Assembly (NCBI RefSeq): GCF_000016645.1
Contig: NC_009441.1
Coordinates: forward strand, 620,001 to 684,000
DNA: 64,000 bases
Source of the DNA: Flavobacterium johnsoniae UW101
Lineage (GTDB): Bacteria; Bacteroidota; Bacteroidia; Flavobacteriales; Flavobacteriaceae
Reading direction: 5' to 3'
How positions within the stretch are numbered: position 1 is the stretch's first letter; each line of letters starts with the position of its first letter. The notes under the pieces are model-generated. The model saw nothing but the letters and a program-made list of their open reading frames with translations. It did not search any database and had not been told where the DNA came from. Shown piece after piece: positions 53,473 to 62,899 of the stretch. Made by a program: the position numbers and the translations under genes.

Positions 53473-54261
53473 TTGAAAACAAAAGTATTATCCGGCTTTT
53501 TGCTGTTTTTTCTGAGCTTATTTCTTGTTTCTTTTTCAGATCCGTATGCCATAAAACGCATCTCTGATGCGAACTTCAGATATGAATTTTTTACAACCGA
53601 CAAAAAAGTAAAAGTAAAAGATAATAAAATATACTTTTGGTTCAAAGGCGGTACTATCCATAACGCCCAATCTGGTATTGCCGGAGCTCTGCTCGATGAT
53701 AAATTTGTAAAAATGTATCACAACAACCAATTAGCAGAACAAGGTCAGTTTGACGAAGGTCTAAAAGTAGGTCTTTGGAAAACCTGGCACTCAAACGGAA
53801 TAATTGAGTCTACTCAAAAATGGAAAAAAGGCATTAAATGCGGCGAATACTTTCGTTACAATTCAAACGGTGACCTTGTAGAAACTGGAAAATACAGTCA
53901 GGATCTAAAAACAGGAAAATGGGTCGACTTAGAAAAGAAAGACACACTTGTCTACAAAAAAGGTATTCTTTTAAGTAAACCGCAAAAAATCTCAAAATCT
54001 CAGGAGTACAAACTGAAAGAAGAACAGGAAAAACTCGATAAATCTAGAAAAGAAGCCAAAGAACTTGAAATCATTCAGGATTCTAACACGCTTAATTCGT
54101 ATAAAGAAGCAACCAAACAAAGAGAAAAAGCCGAAAAGGAAAAACTAGAAAGAGAAAAGAAAGCTGAAAAAGACAAAAAAGCGGCCGAAAAAGCATCACA
54201 GCCAAAAAAAGATTCAAAAGTCAAATCTTTCTTTAAAAACCTGTTTTCAAAAAAGAAATAA
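53473..54261 (+). CDS. YwqK/MORN-repeat secreted protein
   Basis: 262 aa from a TTG start (no ATG fits). The signal peptide is MKTKVLSGFLLFFLSLFLVSFS. MORN-type repeats (GQFDEGLKVGLWKTWHSNG, KKGIKCGEYFRYNSNGDLVE, GKYSQDLKTGKWVDL) lie at about 93-155, then a long charged Lys/Glu coiled coil and a basic end FFKNLFSKKK. Databases often label the family YwqK antitoxin, but here the signal peptide points to the periplasm. It is 4 bp upstream of the pilin-like operon and may be part of it. Its role is unknown. Confidence 0.75.
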   Translation: MKTKVLSGFLLFFLSLFLVSFSDPYAIKRISDANFRYEFFTTDKKVKVKDNKIYFWFKGGTIHNAQSGIAGALLDDKFVKMYHNNQLAEQGQFDEGLKVGLWKTWHSNGIIESTQKWKKGIKCGEYFRYNSNGDLVETGKYSQDLKTGKWVDLEKKDTLVYKKGILLSKPQKISKSQEYKLKEEQEKLDKSRKEAKELEIIQDSNTLNSYKEATKQREKAEKEKLEREKKAEKDKKAAEKASQPKKDSKVKSFFKNLFSKKK

Positions 54262-54265
54262 ACTA

Positions 54266-55480
54266 ATGATCAAAGCTCATAGTTTATTATACGCCATTTA
54301 CATCTGCCTCATTGTATCTATCATTTGCGGTGCGCTGTTGTATTTTTCTAATTTGTATAATCAGCTCAATTTATATTACAACCTTCAGGAAGAATTGTAT
54401 ATCCAAAACCAGTCGGTTGTAAATTTTGCTTTGGGAAATAAAATTAAGCCGCAGGAAATTCAAAAAGATGAAAATTCAGGAATCGAAGGAAATTACAAAA
54501 CCAAACCATACGGGTTATTAACCCTTTTGCTTGCCGAATCATCAGTAGGAAATGATACGGTTAAATCGGCTCATTTTGTGGGGAGTTACACAACAGATAA
54601 AACGGCTGTATTTTTAACCAATATATCCAAACCCCTTTCCTATTCCGGAACAGTAACCTTAAACGGCGACAGCGAACTGCCTTCGACTTTTATTCAAACC
54701 GCTTACATTAACAACAGTCCAAACAAACTGAACAATAATGGAAAAATTGCGGTATCAGAAATTCGGCTGCCTGAAATAAATCCAAATTTTGAAAAGATAT
54801 TCGAAGAAACAGAAGGCGTAAAAACAGCTTTAAAGGATATTGAAAAAGCAAAAGATTCTATTTATTACAATTCCTTTTTTAACGAGACCAAGGATATTTA
54901 TGTCACCTCATCACTTTCAAACATAATTTTCAAAGGCAATTTTATTCTGCGGTCTAAGGATTCAATCAGGGTCAGAAAAAATGCCGTTTTAGAAGATGTA
55001 ATTCTAATCGCGCCTAAAATTACATTCGAAACCGGATTTAAAGGAAACCTTCAGGCATTTGCCACAAAAGGAATTGACGTAGAAGAAAAAGTAACTTTAA
55101 ACTATCCGTCTGTTATTTGTGTTTATAACAAAAATGAAGAAGAAAGCCAGATCAGAATCAAAAAAGAAACCACAATAAGCGGCGCTGTAGTTTATTTTGG
55201 AAATTCCTCAGACGATGATTTCAGCAAAAAAACGGTAGAGATAGCCGAAGAAGGGTTGGTTTTTGGAGACATTTACTGTACCGGAAAATTATCCTTAAGA
55301 AGCAATGTTTACGGCTCTGTTTATACCAATCGTTTCTTTTTAAAAACAGATGCAACATCTCACGATAACGTCATCAGCAATGTAGAAATCAATCCGCACA
55401 AAAGACCGGAATATTTTATTTCTATCCCCTTATTTTCTAATCAAAAAACGGCCTATGGTATTCTTAAAAAAGTATTGTAG
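54266..55480 (+). CDS. GspK-like pilin protein with bactofilin-like beta domain
   Basis: 404 aa. The N-terminus MIKA/HSLLYAIYICLIVSI has the same layout as the pilins that follow, with probable cleavage after Ala4, but Tyr instead of Glu at position +5. Loss of Glu5 is a hallmark of GspK, the tip pseudopilin of type II secretion systems. The C-terminal half has a beta-helix-like pattern (NIIFKGNFILRSKDSIRVRK, ETTISGAVVYFGN) recalling bactofilins or polymer-forming domains, unlike classical GspK. First of the pilin genes, it overlaps the next by 26 bp. Minor-pilin or tip role inferred. Confidence 0.6.
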   Translation: MIKAHSLLYAIYICLIVSIICGALLYFSNLYNQLNLYYNLQEELYIQNQSVVNFALGNKIKPQEIQKDENSGIEGNYKTKPYGLLTLLLAESSVGNDTVKSAHFVGSYTTDKTAVFLTNISKPLSYSGTVTLNGDSELPSTFIQTAYINNSPNKLNNNGKIAVSEIRLPEINPNFEKIFEETEGVKTALKDIEKAKDSIYYNSFFNETKDIYVTSSLSNIIFKGNFILRSKDSIRVRKNAVLEDVILIAPKITFETGFKGNLQAFATKGIDVEEKVTLNYPSVICVYNKNEEESQIRIKKETTISGAVVYFGNSSDDDFSKKTVEIAEEGLVFGDIYCTGKLSLRSNVYGSVYTNRFFLKTDATSHDNVISNVEINPHKRPEYFISIPLFSNQKTAYGILKKVL

Positions 55481-55799
55481 CGTAAAAGCAAATTCTATTC
55501 TCGAATCGGTAATTGCCTTAACAATTATATCGATCTGTTTGTATTTTGCTATTTTGATTTTTGCTGCTGTTTTCACGCCGAGAACATCGGCTAAATTTTA
55601 CAACACACAAAATAAAGTCAACGAATTATTTTTCTTGTCACAGTTAAAAAATGATTCTCTGCAATATGAAAGCAATGATGAAAATCTTCTTATCGAAGAA
55701 GAAGTTGTAACCGATCATTTAAAAAAGATTTCGGTCGAATATAAAGACAGCACTAAGTTTAAATTTCAAAAAAGTTTTTATGTCGAAGGAAATCCGTAA
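55455..55799 (+). CDS. Minor pseudopilin (GspI/GspJ-like)
   Basis: 114 aa. A short basic leader is cleaved after Ala12 (SVKA/NSILESVIALTIIS), giving Glu at +5 and one long hydrophobic helix (to about 42). The short C-terminal domain (about 43-114) is too small for a major pilin. It should be an inner-membrane minor pseudopilin of the pilus-like piston. It overlaps its neighbours on both sides by 26 and 20 bp. The -1 residue is Ala rather than the usual Gly. Confidence 0.75.
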   Translation: MVFLKKYCSVKANSILESVIALTIISICLYFAILIFAAVFTPRTSAKFYNTQNKVNELFFLSQLKNDSLQYESNDENLLIEEEVVTDHLKKISVEYKDSTKFKFQKSFYVEGNP

Positions 55800-56280
55800 T
55801 AATAAAAACTCGGTCGCTGCATTTTCGATTATAGAAACTCTTGTAGGAATGGCAATTACAGCCATAATTATGGGAATATTGTTTCTCATATTTTCGATTG
55901 TAACCGAAAGAATGCTGGATTTTAAAAATCAGAATCAGCTTGTAAACGATTTAAACCGATTAACGTACAGTCTTAATAAAGATATATTCGAAAAAGAAAA
56001 AATGATTAAAACGGATAATGAATTGGCTTTTCGCGGATACGCCGGAGAAAAAACAATTTACCATTTTGAAGAAGATTTTACCACCAGAAGCCAGGAAACT
56101 TTTGTAGATACTTTTAAAATAAAATTGAAACAAATTGTCATCGACACTGTAAAAAACAAATCAGAAAGGTTATTGTTTCAAAAACTAAAATTAAATGTAG
56201 AGATCAATGAAAACGAATCTTCTTTAAGTTTCTATAAAAGAGTTTATGCTAATGAATTACTGCAAAAGATACCCAAATAA
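55780..56280 (+). CDS. Minor pseudopilin (GspJ-like)
   Basis: 166 aa. The leader MSKEIRNNKNSVAA is cleaved after Ala14, before FSIIETLVGMAITAI with Glu at +5. One hydrophobic helix (about 15-40) precedes a soluble domain with FRGYAGEKTIYHFEED. Gene order after the GspI-like protein fits GspJ. Its stop TAA overlaps the ATG of gspF by one base. Confidence 0.75.
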   Translation: MSKEIRNNKNSVAAFSIIETLVGMAITAIIMGILFLIFSIVTERMLDFKNQNQLVNDLNRLTYSLNKDIFEKEKMIKTDNELAFRGYAGEKTIYHFEEDFTTRSQETFVDTFKIKLKQIVIDTVKNKSERLLFQKLKLNVEINENESSLSFYKRVYANELLQKIPK

Positions 56281-57407
56281 TGAGTCTAGATTTAAGTACA
56301 TATAAAGCCCCAAAAGCCGAAAAGACAGATTTTAAATTACCATCTGGCTCGGCATCTTTTCAGTTATCGAAAAAATTATCTGATAAGAAAAAAGAGGTGT
56401 TTTACAGAGAACTGGGGATGCTTTTAAAATCAGGAGTAGATTTTAAAAAAGCATTGGAAATTCTCAGCAATCAGTCTGCCCATAAATTGGAAAAAGAAAT
56501 CATACTGGAAATAAAAGAAAAGGTGATTTCGGGAAGAAGTATTTATGAGTCAATGAAAGAAACCAATCAGTTTTCGGCATACGAATATTACAGTATTCAG
56601 ATTGGAGAAGAAACCAGAAAACTGGAAGAAGTTTTAGGAGAACTTCAAAAATATTTCAACAGAAAAATTCAGATGAAAAGGCAGATCGTTTCTGTTTTAA
56701 CCTATCCTGCAATCGTAATGATTGTAACGGTTTTGGTGCTATATTTTATGCTGAATAAAGTTGTCCCAATGTTTAGCTCTGTATTCAAACAATTTGGCAG
56801 CGAACTTCCAAAAAGCACACAAGTAATTATCAAAATTTCCAATCATTCTGGAACTATTTTTTCAATCGTTTTTGCTGTCATTATTGGATTAGTCATTATG
56901 CATACAATGCTGAAAGAAAAAGAATTTTATCGTGCTCTTACATCAAAAATTGTTTTAAGAATTCCCTATTTCGGAAACCTCATCAGAAAAATTTATATCT
57001 CACGTTTTTGTCAGGCCATGAATTTATTAACGACCTCAAAAACGACTTTAATAAACTCATTATCCTTAACAGCAAAAATGATTGGCTTTTATCCTATCGA
57101 AAAAGCCATAGAGGAAATTAAAGAGGATATTACAAGAGGTGCCTCATTACATGAAAGTTTAAAAAAGCATTCAGTGTTTGAAAACAAAATGGTATCAATG
57201 GTTGAAGTAGCAGAACAGGTAAACCAGCTGGAAACCATGTTTGAAAGACTTACGGAACAATATAACGAAGAAATAAGCCATCAGACAAAAATGATTGGCG
57301 TTATTCTGGAACCTATGATTATCATTGTCATTGGCGTAATTGTAGGAGTAATTATGGTGTCGATGTATGCACCAATGTTCGATTTAAGTAAAATTATAAA
57401 TAAATAG
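56280..57407 (+). CDS. gspF: Type II secretion/type IV pilus inner-membrane platform protein
   Basis: 375 aa, with two T2SSF domains (about 30-150 and 235-360) and three hydrophobic helices (about 145-165, 192-212 and 340-365), the standard GspF/PilC layout. Motifs include FYRELGMLLKSGVDFKKALE and SRFCQAMNLLTTSKTTL. It couples the GspE ATPase to pilin assembly at the inner membrane. No gap separates it from the upstream minor pilin; a 72-bp gap with a promoter box follows. Confidence 0.93.
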   Translation: MSLDLSTYKAPKAEKTDFKLPSGSASFQLSKKLSDKKKEVFYRELGMLLKSGVDFKKALEILSNQSAHKLEKEIILEIKEKVISGRSIYESMKETNQFSAYEYYSIQIGEETRKLEEVLGELQKYFNRKIQMKRQIVSVLTYPAIVMIVTVLVLYFMLNKVVPMFSSVFKQFGSELPKSTQVIIKISNHSGTIFSIVFAVIIGLVIMHTMLKEKEFYRALTSKIVLRIPYFGNLIRKIYISRFCQAMNLLTTSKTTLINSLSLTAKMIGFYPIEKAIEEIKEDITRGASLHESLKKHSVFENKMVSMVEVAEQVNQLETMFERLTEQYNEEISHQTKMIGVILEPMIIIVIGVIVGVIMVSMYAPMFDLSKIINK

Positions 57408-57428
57408 TAATAGTTTCATTACAATTTG

Positions 57429-57436
57429 TATTTTTG
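57429..57436 (+). promoter_or_regulatory. -7 box before the major pseudopilin
   Basis: TATTTTTG matches TAnnTTTG, 43 bp before the ATG at 57480. No clear -33 partner. It may give the major pseudopilin extra expression within the operon. Confidence 0.35.
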
Positions 57437-57479
57437 CGACCCATCGAATTAACATAATTTAATAAATAAATGCATACAA

Positions 57480-57914
57480 ATGTCGAAAACGATTAAAACA
57501 TTATTAAAAAATAGTAAAAAAGCTACAATTAAAGCATATTCGTTAACAGAGATCTTAATTGTTTTATGCATTATTGGAATATTATTACTGATGGTATTAC
57601 CAAACCAAACTTCAGTAATTGGGCAGGCAAAAGCTATAGAGGCACAAGCAATGCTGAATCAGGTTTACGGATTACAAAAAAGTCATTTTTACAGACATTC
57701 AAAATATTCAAACAGTCTTGAAGAATTAGGCTTCGAACAGGAACAAACCGTTGACGAAGGCGGGCAGGCTGTTTATAAAATTGAAATCATTGAAGCTTCA
57801 AACGATTCATTTGTGGCAAGAGCTACCGCAACATCAGATTTAGATGGAGACGGCAATTTTAACACCTGGGAAATCGACAATAAAAAAATGCTAACAGAAG
57901 TAACAAAAGAATAA
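57480..57914 (+). CDS. Major pseudopilin (GspG-like)
   Basis: 144 aa. The leader is cleaved after Ala19 (IKA/YSLTEILIVLCIIGI) with Glu at +5, followed by an N-terminal helix (to about 43) and a small globular domain ending DLDGDGNFNTWEIDNKK. The aspartate-rich loop resembles the calcium site of GspG major pseudopilins. It should polymerise into the piston that pushes substrates through the secretin. It has its own possible promoter box, in keeping with high expression. Confidence 0.8.
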   Translation: MSKTIKTLLKNSKKATIKAYSLTEILIVLCIIGILLLMVLPNQTSVIGQAKAIEAQAMLNQVYGLQKSHFYRHSKYSNSLEELGFEQEQTVDEGGQAVYKIEIIEASNDSFVARATATSDLDGDGNFNTWEIDNKKMLTEVTKE

Positions 57915-57916
57915 GC

Positions 57917-58396
57917 TTGGAATTAACTTTACTTTGTTTGTCATTTTCTTTATTGTTTGTGTTTTTTCAGGATTGGAAATACAGGCGCATTCATGTATTG
58001 CTGCCAGTTATTATTTTTCTATTTTCATTTTACCTGACACATTTAAAACTCATTCCAATAAAGAACATACTTTTTAACACCGCCTTTTTTATTATAACAT
58101 TAGGTGTGCTTGTTATTTATATGAGTATAAAGAACAAACAGTTTTTAAATCCGTTTGAGCATTATTTTGGTTTAGGTGATCTGCTGTTTTATCTGGCGGT
58201 TACTCCCCTGTTTATCCTTCCAAATTTTATTTTGTTTTTTATTCTCTCAATGCTTTTTGCTCTTTTACTGCAATTTGCATTTAAGAAATATATACACGAA
58301 AATACAGTGCCACTGGCAGGCTTTTCGTCTTTGTTTTTATTTATTATTCTGGTAAAAGACTATTTGCACTTTTATCAAAAATTAACCGTGATATAA
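57917..58396 (+). CDS. Minimal prepilin peptidase (A24 family)
   Basis: 159 aa from a TTG start 2 bp after the pilin stop. It is a polytopic membrane protein with about six helices. The two catalytic aspartates of A24 aspartyl peptidases are visible: D19 in FFQDWKYRRI and D88 in FGLGDLLFY. The N-terminal cytoplasmic methyltransferase/zinc domain of PilD/GspO is missing, as in TadV or archaeal FlaK-type enzymes. It should cleave the four pilin-like proteins of this cluster, which share Ala at -1. Whether they are N-methylated is unclear. Confidence 0.78.
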   Translation: MELTLLCLSFSLLFVFFQDWKYRRIHVLLPVIIFLFSFYLTHLKLIPIKNILFNTAFFIITLGVLVIYMSIKNKQFLNPFEHYFGLGDLLFYLAVTPLFILPNFILFFILSMLFALLLQFAFKKYIHENTVPLAGFSSLFLFIILVKDYLHFYQKLTVI

Positions 58397-58399
58397 ATT

Positions 58400-59803
58400 A
58401 TGCAGGATATTATTGTTCTTTCCGAAAACCAGCATATTGTATCAAGTGATCTTGCTAATCAATATCGAATACTTCCTAAATCTGTTTCAGAAAATATTCT
58501 CGAATTGTATGTTGACAGTGCTAATAGCAGTGCCGACGCAAAAGAAGAACTCGAACTTTTTTTAGGTAAAAACATTGTTTTCAGCCCAATAGATTCGTAT
58601 GAAATCGAAAAGGCACTTTCTATTTATTACCGAAAAGAAAGAATAACAACATCCAGCAAATCTCTAAATTTTGACAGAGGAGATTTTCTTGAAAATTTAT
58701 TAGAAGAAGCAAAATCACTCAAATGCAGTGATATTCATTTTGAAGTTTACGAAAAAAACGCCAGAATCAGATTTAGAATTGACGGCCAGTTAATTGAACG
58801 TTACAAAGTAGAACGCGAAAACTACCTTGAGCTTGTAAATAAAATCAAGATAAAATCTAAATTAAATATTACCGAAAAACGTTTACCTCAGGATGGTCGA
58901 ATTACAAACGACTCTTTTGACATCAGGGTTTCTATTTTACCTACTTTGTTTGGAGAAAAAATTGTAATGCGTCTTTTGGGTCAGGATGCTTCAAATATTG
59001 ATTTAAGCACACTAGGTCTACAAAAGGAAGAATTAGAGCATTATCTTGAAGCCGTAAAAAAACCAAACGGAATTATTTTAATAAGCGGACCAACCGGTTC
59101 CGGTAAAACAACAACGCTCTACGCAACGTTAAGATTGCTTAATGATAGCCGTAGAAATATAGTTACAGTAGAAGATCCTATTGAGTATACTTTAAAAGGT
59201 ATAAATCAGGTACAGCTTAAGGAAGATATCGGCCTGACTTTTTCATCGGCATTAAAATCATTTTTAAGACAAGATCCAGATGTTATCATGCTGGGAGAAA
59301 TTCGTGATTCTGAAACAGCTTTAATGGCCATACGAGCATCGCTTACCGGGCATTTAGTATTATCTACAATCCATACCAATTCAGCAATAGGAACCATTTC
59401 CAGATTAATTGATATGGGAGTTCCCTCCTATTTAATTGCCGAAACTTTAAATCTTTCGGTAGCACAGCGATTAATTCGAAAACTCTGTAATCATTGTAAA
59501 ACCGAAGTTCCTTGTACGAAAAAAGATTTTCCAATGAACTTTCAATTTCCGTATGAAATATCATCTTACTATAAACCTGTTGGATGCAACCAGTGTTTTC
59601 ATACCGGATATAAAGGAAGAACTGCTATTTATGAAGTCTTAACCATTGACACCAAAATAGCCGAAGCTGTAAAAAACAATACCATTACAGAATTATTCAG
59701 TAACGACGAAAACTATAAATCATTATCAGAAAAAGCTTTTGATATCCTTGCAGAAGGAGAAACAGCTTTAGAAGAAATATATTCTATTTTAATTAACTTA
59801 TAA
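58400..59803 (+). CDS. gspE: Type II secretion/type IV pilus assembly ATPase
   Basis: 467 aa. A short N-terminal GspE-N domain precedes the ATPase, with Walker A GPTGSGKTTT starting at residue 230, Walker B DPDVIMLGEIRD, a His box (LSTIHTNSAIG) and a Cys4 zinc site (CNHC...CNQC). The hexamer drives pseudopilus assembly from the cytoplasm. Start ATG 3 bp after the peptidase stop. The two CxxC pairs identify the extension type (GspE/PilB) rather than retraction ATPase PilT. Confidence 0.95.
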   Translation: MQDIIVLSENQHIVSSDLANQYRILPKSVSENILELYVDSANSSADAKEELELFLGKNIVFSPIDSYEIEKALSIYYRKERITTSSKSLNFDRGDFLENLLEEAKSLKCSDIHFEVYEKNARIRFRIDGQLIERYKVERENYLELVNKIKIKSKLNITEKRLPQDGRITNDSFDIRVSILPTLFGEKIVMRLLGQDASNIDLSTLGLQKEELEHYLEAVKKPNGIILISGPTGSGKTTTLYATLRLLNDSRRNIVTVEDPIEYTLKGINQVQLKEDIGLTFSSALKSFLRQDPDVIMLGEIRDSETALMAIRASLTGHLVLSTIHTNSAIGTISRLIDMGVPSYLIAETLNLSVAQRLIRKLCNHCKTEVPCTKKDFPMNFQFPYEISSYYKPVGCNQCFHTGYKGRTAIYEVLTIDTKIAEAVKNNTITELFSNDENYKSLSEKAFDILAEGETALEEIYSILINL

Positions 59804-59807
59804 CTAA

Positions 59808-61712
59808 ATGTTTAAAAAATTAGGTTACGTATTTATCATACTGTTTTTTACAAATAGTATTATTGCTCAGCAAGACATAAATCAATTAAGCAAACAATTT
59901 GATGCTCTTTCTGTACAGAAAAAAGGTCTTAATGAAACTATTAAAATTGATGTATCCGGATTAACATTACGAGATTTCATTTCTTCTATTGCCGAAGAAC
60001 ACCAGCTGAATATTGATGTCGATTCAGAATTAACCCAGCAGGTATCCAACAACTTTTTTGATGTAACAGTAAAAGATGTATTGATTCATTTGGTTCAAAA
60101 ATATGATCTGGAAGTAACTTTCATGAACAACATCATTGTTTTCAAAAAAAGAAAAGCAGTAACTGTTGTAGAGAAAAAAGCACCAAAAGTAATTGATGTC
60201 AGTTACAATCCTCAAAATGATTTTTTGTCTGTAAAACTAGAAAACGATACACTTTCGGCTGTTGCAAAAGCTATCATCGATAAATCGGGTAAAAACTTAA
60301 TTGTGGCGGCCGATGCAAAAAATCTTCGAGTTTCCTCTTATATTCTAAATCGTCCGTTTGATCAGGTTATAGAAATGATGTCAAAATCAAATGATCTGAC
60401 AGCAACAAAAGATGATAATGGCTTTTTCTATATTGAAAAAAATAAAGATGCGACAGTAACTGTAAATGGAAGCACGCAAAAAGTGAAACCGCCAAAAGCA
60501 AGTTCTGGACTTCCTGGATATTATGAAGTTAATTTAAATAAAAATGGCTTTCTGTCTGTAAAAGCATATATAGCAGACGCCTCAGATGTATTAACAGAAG
60601 CTGCCGAAAAACTGCACGTAAACTATTTTTTATACAACAAACCCGAGAATGAAAAAACTACTCTGTCTGCTGATAATATAACCTTCGATGAGTTGTTGTT
60701 TCACATTTTTAAAGGAAAAAAATATACATACAAAAAACAGGATAATTTATATTTAATTGGTGAAGAAGGTTCTGAGGGATTAAGAGCTACAGAGGTAATT
60801 CAGCTTGAAAACAGATCTATTGAATTGGTTCTTCCATCGCTTCCAAAAGTGTTTTCTGAAAAACTTGAAATTAAAGAGTTTGTCGAACTAAACGGACTTG
60901 TAGCTTCTGGTTCAAAATCTATTCTTGAGGAATTAAAACTTTATATAAAGCAAATTGATAAGATTGTACCAATGGTGCAGATTGAAGTCATAATCGCTCA
61001 ATATAACAAATCTCACGATGTACAAACCGGAATGAAAGCAGGACTTGACAAAATCAACAAACAAGTTACAGGCGGCACTGTGTTTCCTACCACAGATATG
61101 ACTGTAAATTCAACTTCTGTAAATAGTTTAATTGATGCATTCAATGGATTCGGAATTTTTAAACTAGGAAAAGTTACAGAGGCTTTCTACCTAAACTTAA
61201 AATTACTCGAAAACAATTCAATTGTAAAAGTAGAATCAACTCCTAAGATTGCAACAATAAGCGGACATGAAGCTAAATTATCTATTGGAGAAACAAGTTA
61301 CTATTTTGAACAAAGCAACCGTTTAATTAACAGTAATATTGGTAACGATATCTTGAATTCGGGAACATGGAAATCTACTGATGCTAATTTAAGTCTCTCT
61401 ATAAAGCCTTATGTTTCTATTGATGAAAATGTGACTTTGACAATTGTTGTCGAAAAAAGTTCATTCTTGGGAAGAGCCGGCGAGACCGCTCCTCCTGGAA
61501 AAGCAACACAAAAATTTGAATCATTGGTACGTGTAAAAAATGGAGAAATGATTTTGCTAGGCGGTTTAGACGAATTAAAGAAAGAAGATTCTGGCTCAGG
61601 AACTCCCCTATTATCAAGAATTCCAATTATCAAATGGTTTTTTAGCAGCCGTAAAAAAGGGAAAAACAATTCAAAACTGCATATTTTTATTAAACCAACA
61701 GTGGTATATTAA
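59808..61712 (+). CDS. gspD: Outer-membrane secretin (GspD/PilQ-like)
   Basis: 634 aa. Signal peptide to about residue 20 (NSIIAQQ). N-terminal STN-like domain (DVSGLTLRDFISSIAEEHQ, about 47-105), further N-domains, and the secretin domain (about 395-634) with VQIEVIIAQ, VKVESTPKIATI, the tail motif MILLGGLDEL and PLLSRIPIIKWFF. It forms the outer-membrane gate of the system. It has neither an S-domain nor a lipobox. The ATG of the next gene overlaps its stop by one base. Confidence 0.93.
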   Translation: MFKKLGYVFIILFFTNSIIAQQDINQLSKQFDALSVQKKGLNETIKIDVSGLTLRDFISSIAEEHQLNIDVDSELTQQVSNNFFDVTVKDVLIHLVQKYDLEVTFMNNIIVFKKRKAVTVVEKKAPKVIDVSYNPQNDFLSVKLENDTLSAVAKAIIDKSGKNLIVAADAKNLRVSSYILNRPFDQVIEMMSKSNDLTATKDDNGFFYIEKNKDATVTVNGSTQKVKPPKASSGLPGYYEVNLNKNGFLSVKAYIADASDVLTEAAEKLHVNYFLYNKPENEKTTLSADNITFDELLFHIFKGKKYTYKKQDNLYLIGEEGSEGLRATEVIQLENRSIELVLPSLPKVFSEKLEIKEFVELNGLVASGSKSILEELKLYIKQIDKIVPMVQIEVIIAQYNKSHDVQTGMKAGLDKINKQVTGGTVFPTTDMTVNSTSVNSLIDAFNGFGIFKLGKVTEAFYLNLKLLENNSIVKVESTPKIATISGHEAKLSIGETSYYFEQSNRLINSNIGNDILNSGTWKSTDANLSLSIKPYVSIDENVTLTIVVEKSSFLGRAGETAPPGKATQKFESLVRVKNGEMILLGGLDELKKEDSGSGTPLLSRIPIIKWFFSSRKKGKNNSKLHIFIKPTVVY

Positions 61713-62899
61713 TGATTACATTTTTATCTAAAATAATTAAACTAAACAATTTACATGTAATTGGAATCATCAGAAATGAAGATGAAGAAATTTACAATGT
61801 ACTTACTGTTAAGAAAAAAGGTAACAAAATTGATATTGTCAGCACCCAGTCTTTTGAGAATTTTGAAAAAACAGCAAAAAGCATTGATCTTAAAATTCCC
61901 GTGATTTTAGTTGTTGATGGAAAAGGAATTTTAAATAAAGAAATCGATTTTAATAACGAAAGTGACGTAAGCTGGTATAAAAATATTGATTTCGAATCTA
62001 TTTATCATACCAGTTTATTAGGCTCGAAAAGCAGCTTTATTAGTTTTTGCCGAAAAAACATTGTAAATGAAATAAGCGAAAATTTCCTAAAGAAAGGTTT
62101 TCAAGTCGCTGATATTTATGTTGGCTCATTTTTATCTGGTTTATTATATAACGCTATTCAAAAAGATACAATCATTTCAAATGACATTATTTTGGAATTT
62201 GATAATGGAAAGTTAGATGCATTTTCAAAACAACCTGCAACTGTAAAAACAGAAACTTATATTCTTGGAAAAGAAAAAATAAACAGCAGTTTCCTGCCTC
62301 TCTATGGTACAATAATCCATTTTTTTATCCAGCAGAAAGAAGTTTCAAAAACAAAAAACGAAACGCTCAGTACAGAAGAAATTATCTACAAAAAAGCTTT
62401 TAATGTTTTTGGAGTCGCAATGCTGGCTGGTTTTTTAATCAGTTTACTGGGAAGCTATCTTTTAATACAATATTATGGTTCAAAAAATGCTGAGTTAAAT
62501 CTTCAGAGTGTTTACTCAAATCAATCCTATCAAAAGATACTTGATCTTGAAAAGCAAAAAGAAAATAAACAGCGCCTTTTAAAAGAAGCCGGTTTCTTGT
62601 CGGCAAAGTTTTTATCTTTTTACGGCTATGAAATTATAAAAGGAATCCCTTCTGATATTTCTCTTACCGATTTAAATATAATTCCTGTAAATCAGGAAAT
62701 AAAAGAGAATAAAAAAATAAGCTTTGATGCTAAGTCTATTATAATAAAAGGAGAAACATTTAATGAATCATCTTTTAATAATTGGATGGAAAAGCTCAAA
62801 AAAATGAACTGGCTTAAAAATTTTGAAATAAAAAGCTTTAAAAAAGACAAAAAAAATAAATCTCAATTTGAAATCAAAATAACCATAAAAGATGTTTGA
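61712..62899 (+). CDS. PilM/PilN (GspL)-like assembly protein
   Basis: 395 aa with three parts: a cytoplasmic N-terminal domain of about 220 residues whose pattern (VVDGKGILNKEIDF, ILEFDNGKLDAFS) recalls the actin-like PilM/GspL domain, one hydrophobic helix (about 230-252), and a periplasmic coiled coil plus a PilN-like ferredoxin-fold domain (ISFDAKSIIIKGETFNESS...). This is the architecture of GspL, the link between GspE and the pseudopilus. Sequence similarity is weak, so the call rests on architecture and position between secretin and the PilO-like gene. Confidence 0.6.
   Translation: MITFLSKIIKLNNLHVIGIIRNEDEEIYNVLTVKKKGNKIDIVSTQSFENFEKTAKSIDLKIPVILVVDGKGILNKEIDFNNESDVSWYKNIDFESIYHTSLLGSKSSFISFCRKNIVNEISENFLKKGFQVADIYVGSFLSGLLYNAIQKDTIISNDIILEFDNGKLDAFSKQPATVKTETYILGKEKINSSFLPLYGTIIHFFIQQKEVSKTKNETLSTEEIIYKKAFNVFGVAMLAGFLISLLGSYLLIQYYGSKNAELNLQSVYSNQSYQKILDLEKQKENKQRLLKEAGFLSAKFLSFYGYEIIKGIPSDISLTDLNIIPVNQEIKENKKISFDAKSIIIKGETFNESSFNNWMEKLKKMNWLKNFEIKSFKKDKKNKSQFEIKITIKDV

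Noticed and set aside
53473..54261. Antitoxin of a toxin-antitoxin pair (YwqK label)
   Set aside because: It has a signal peptide and a MORN/coiled-coil layout, and no toxin gene is next to it. The label comes from a misleading family name.
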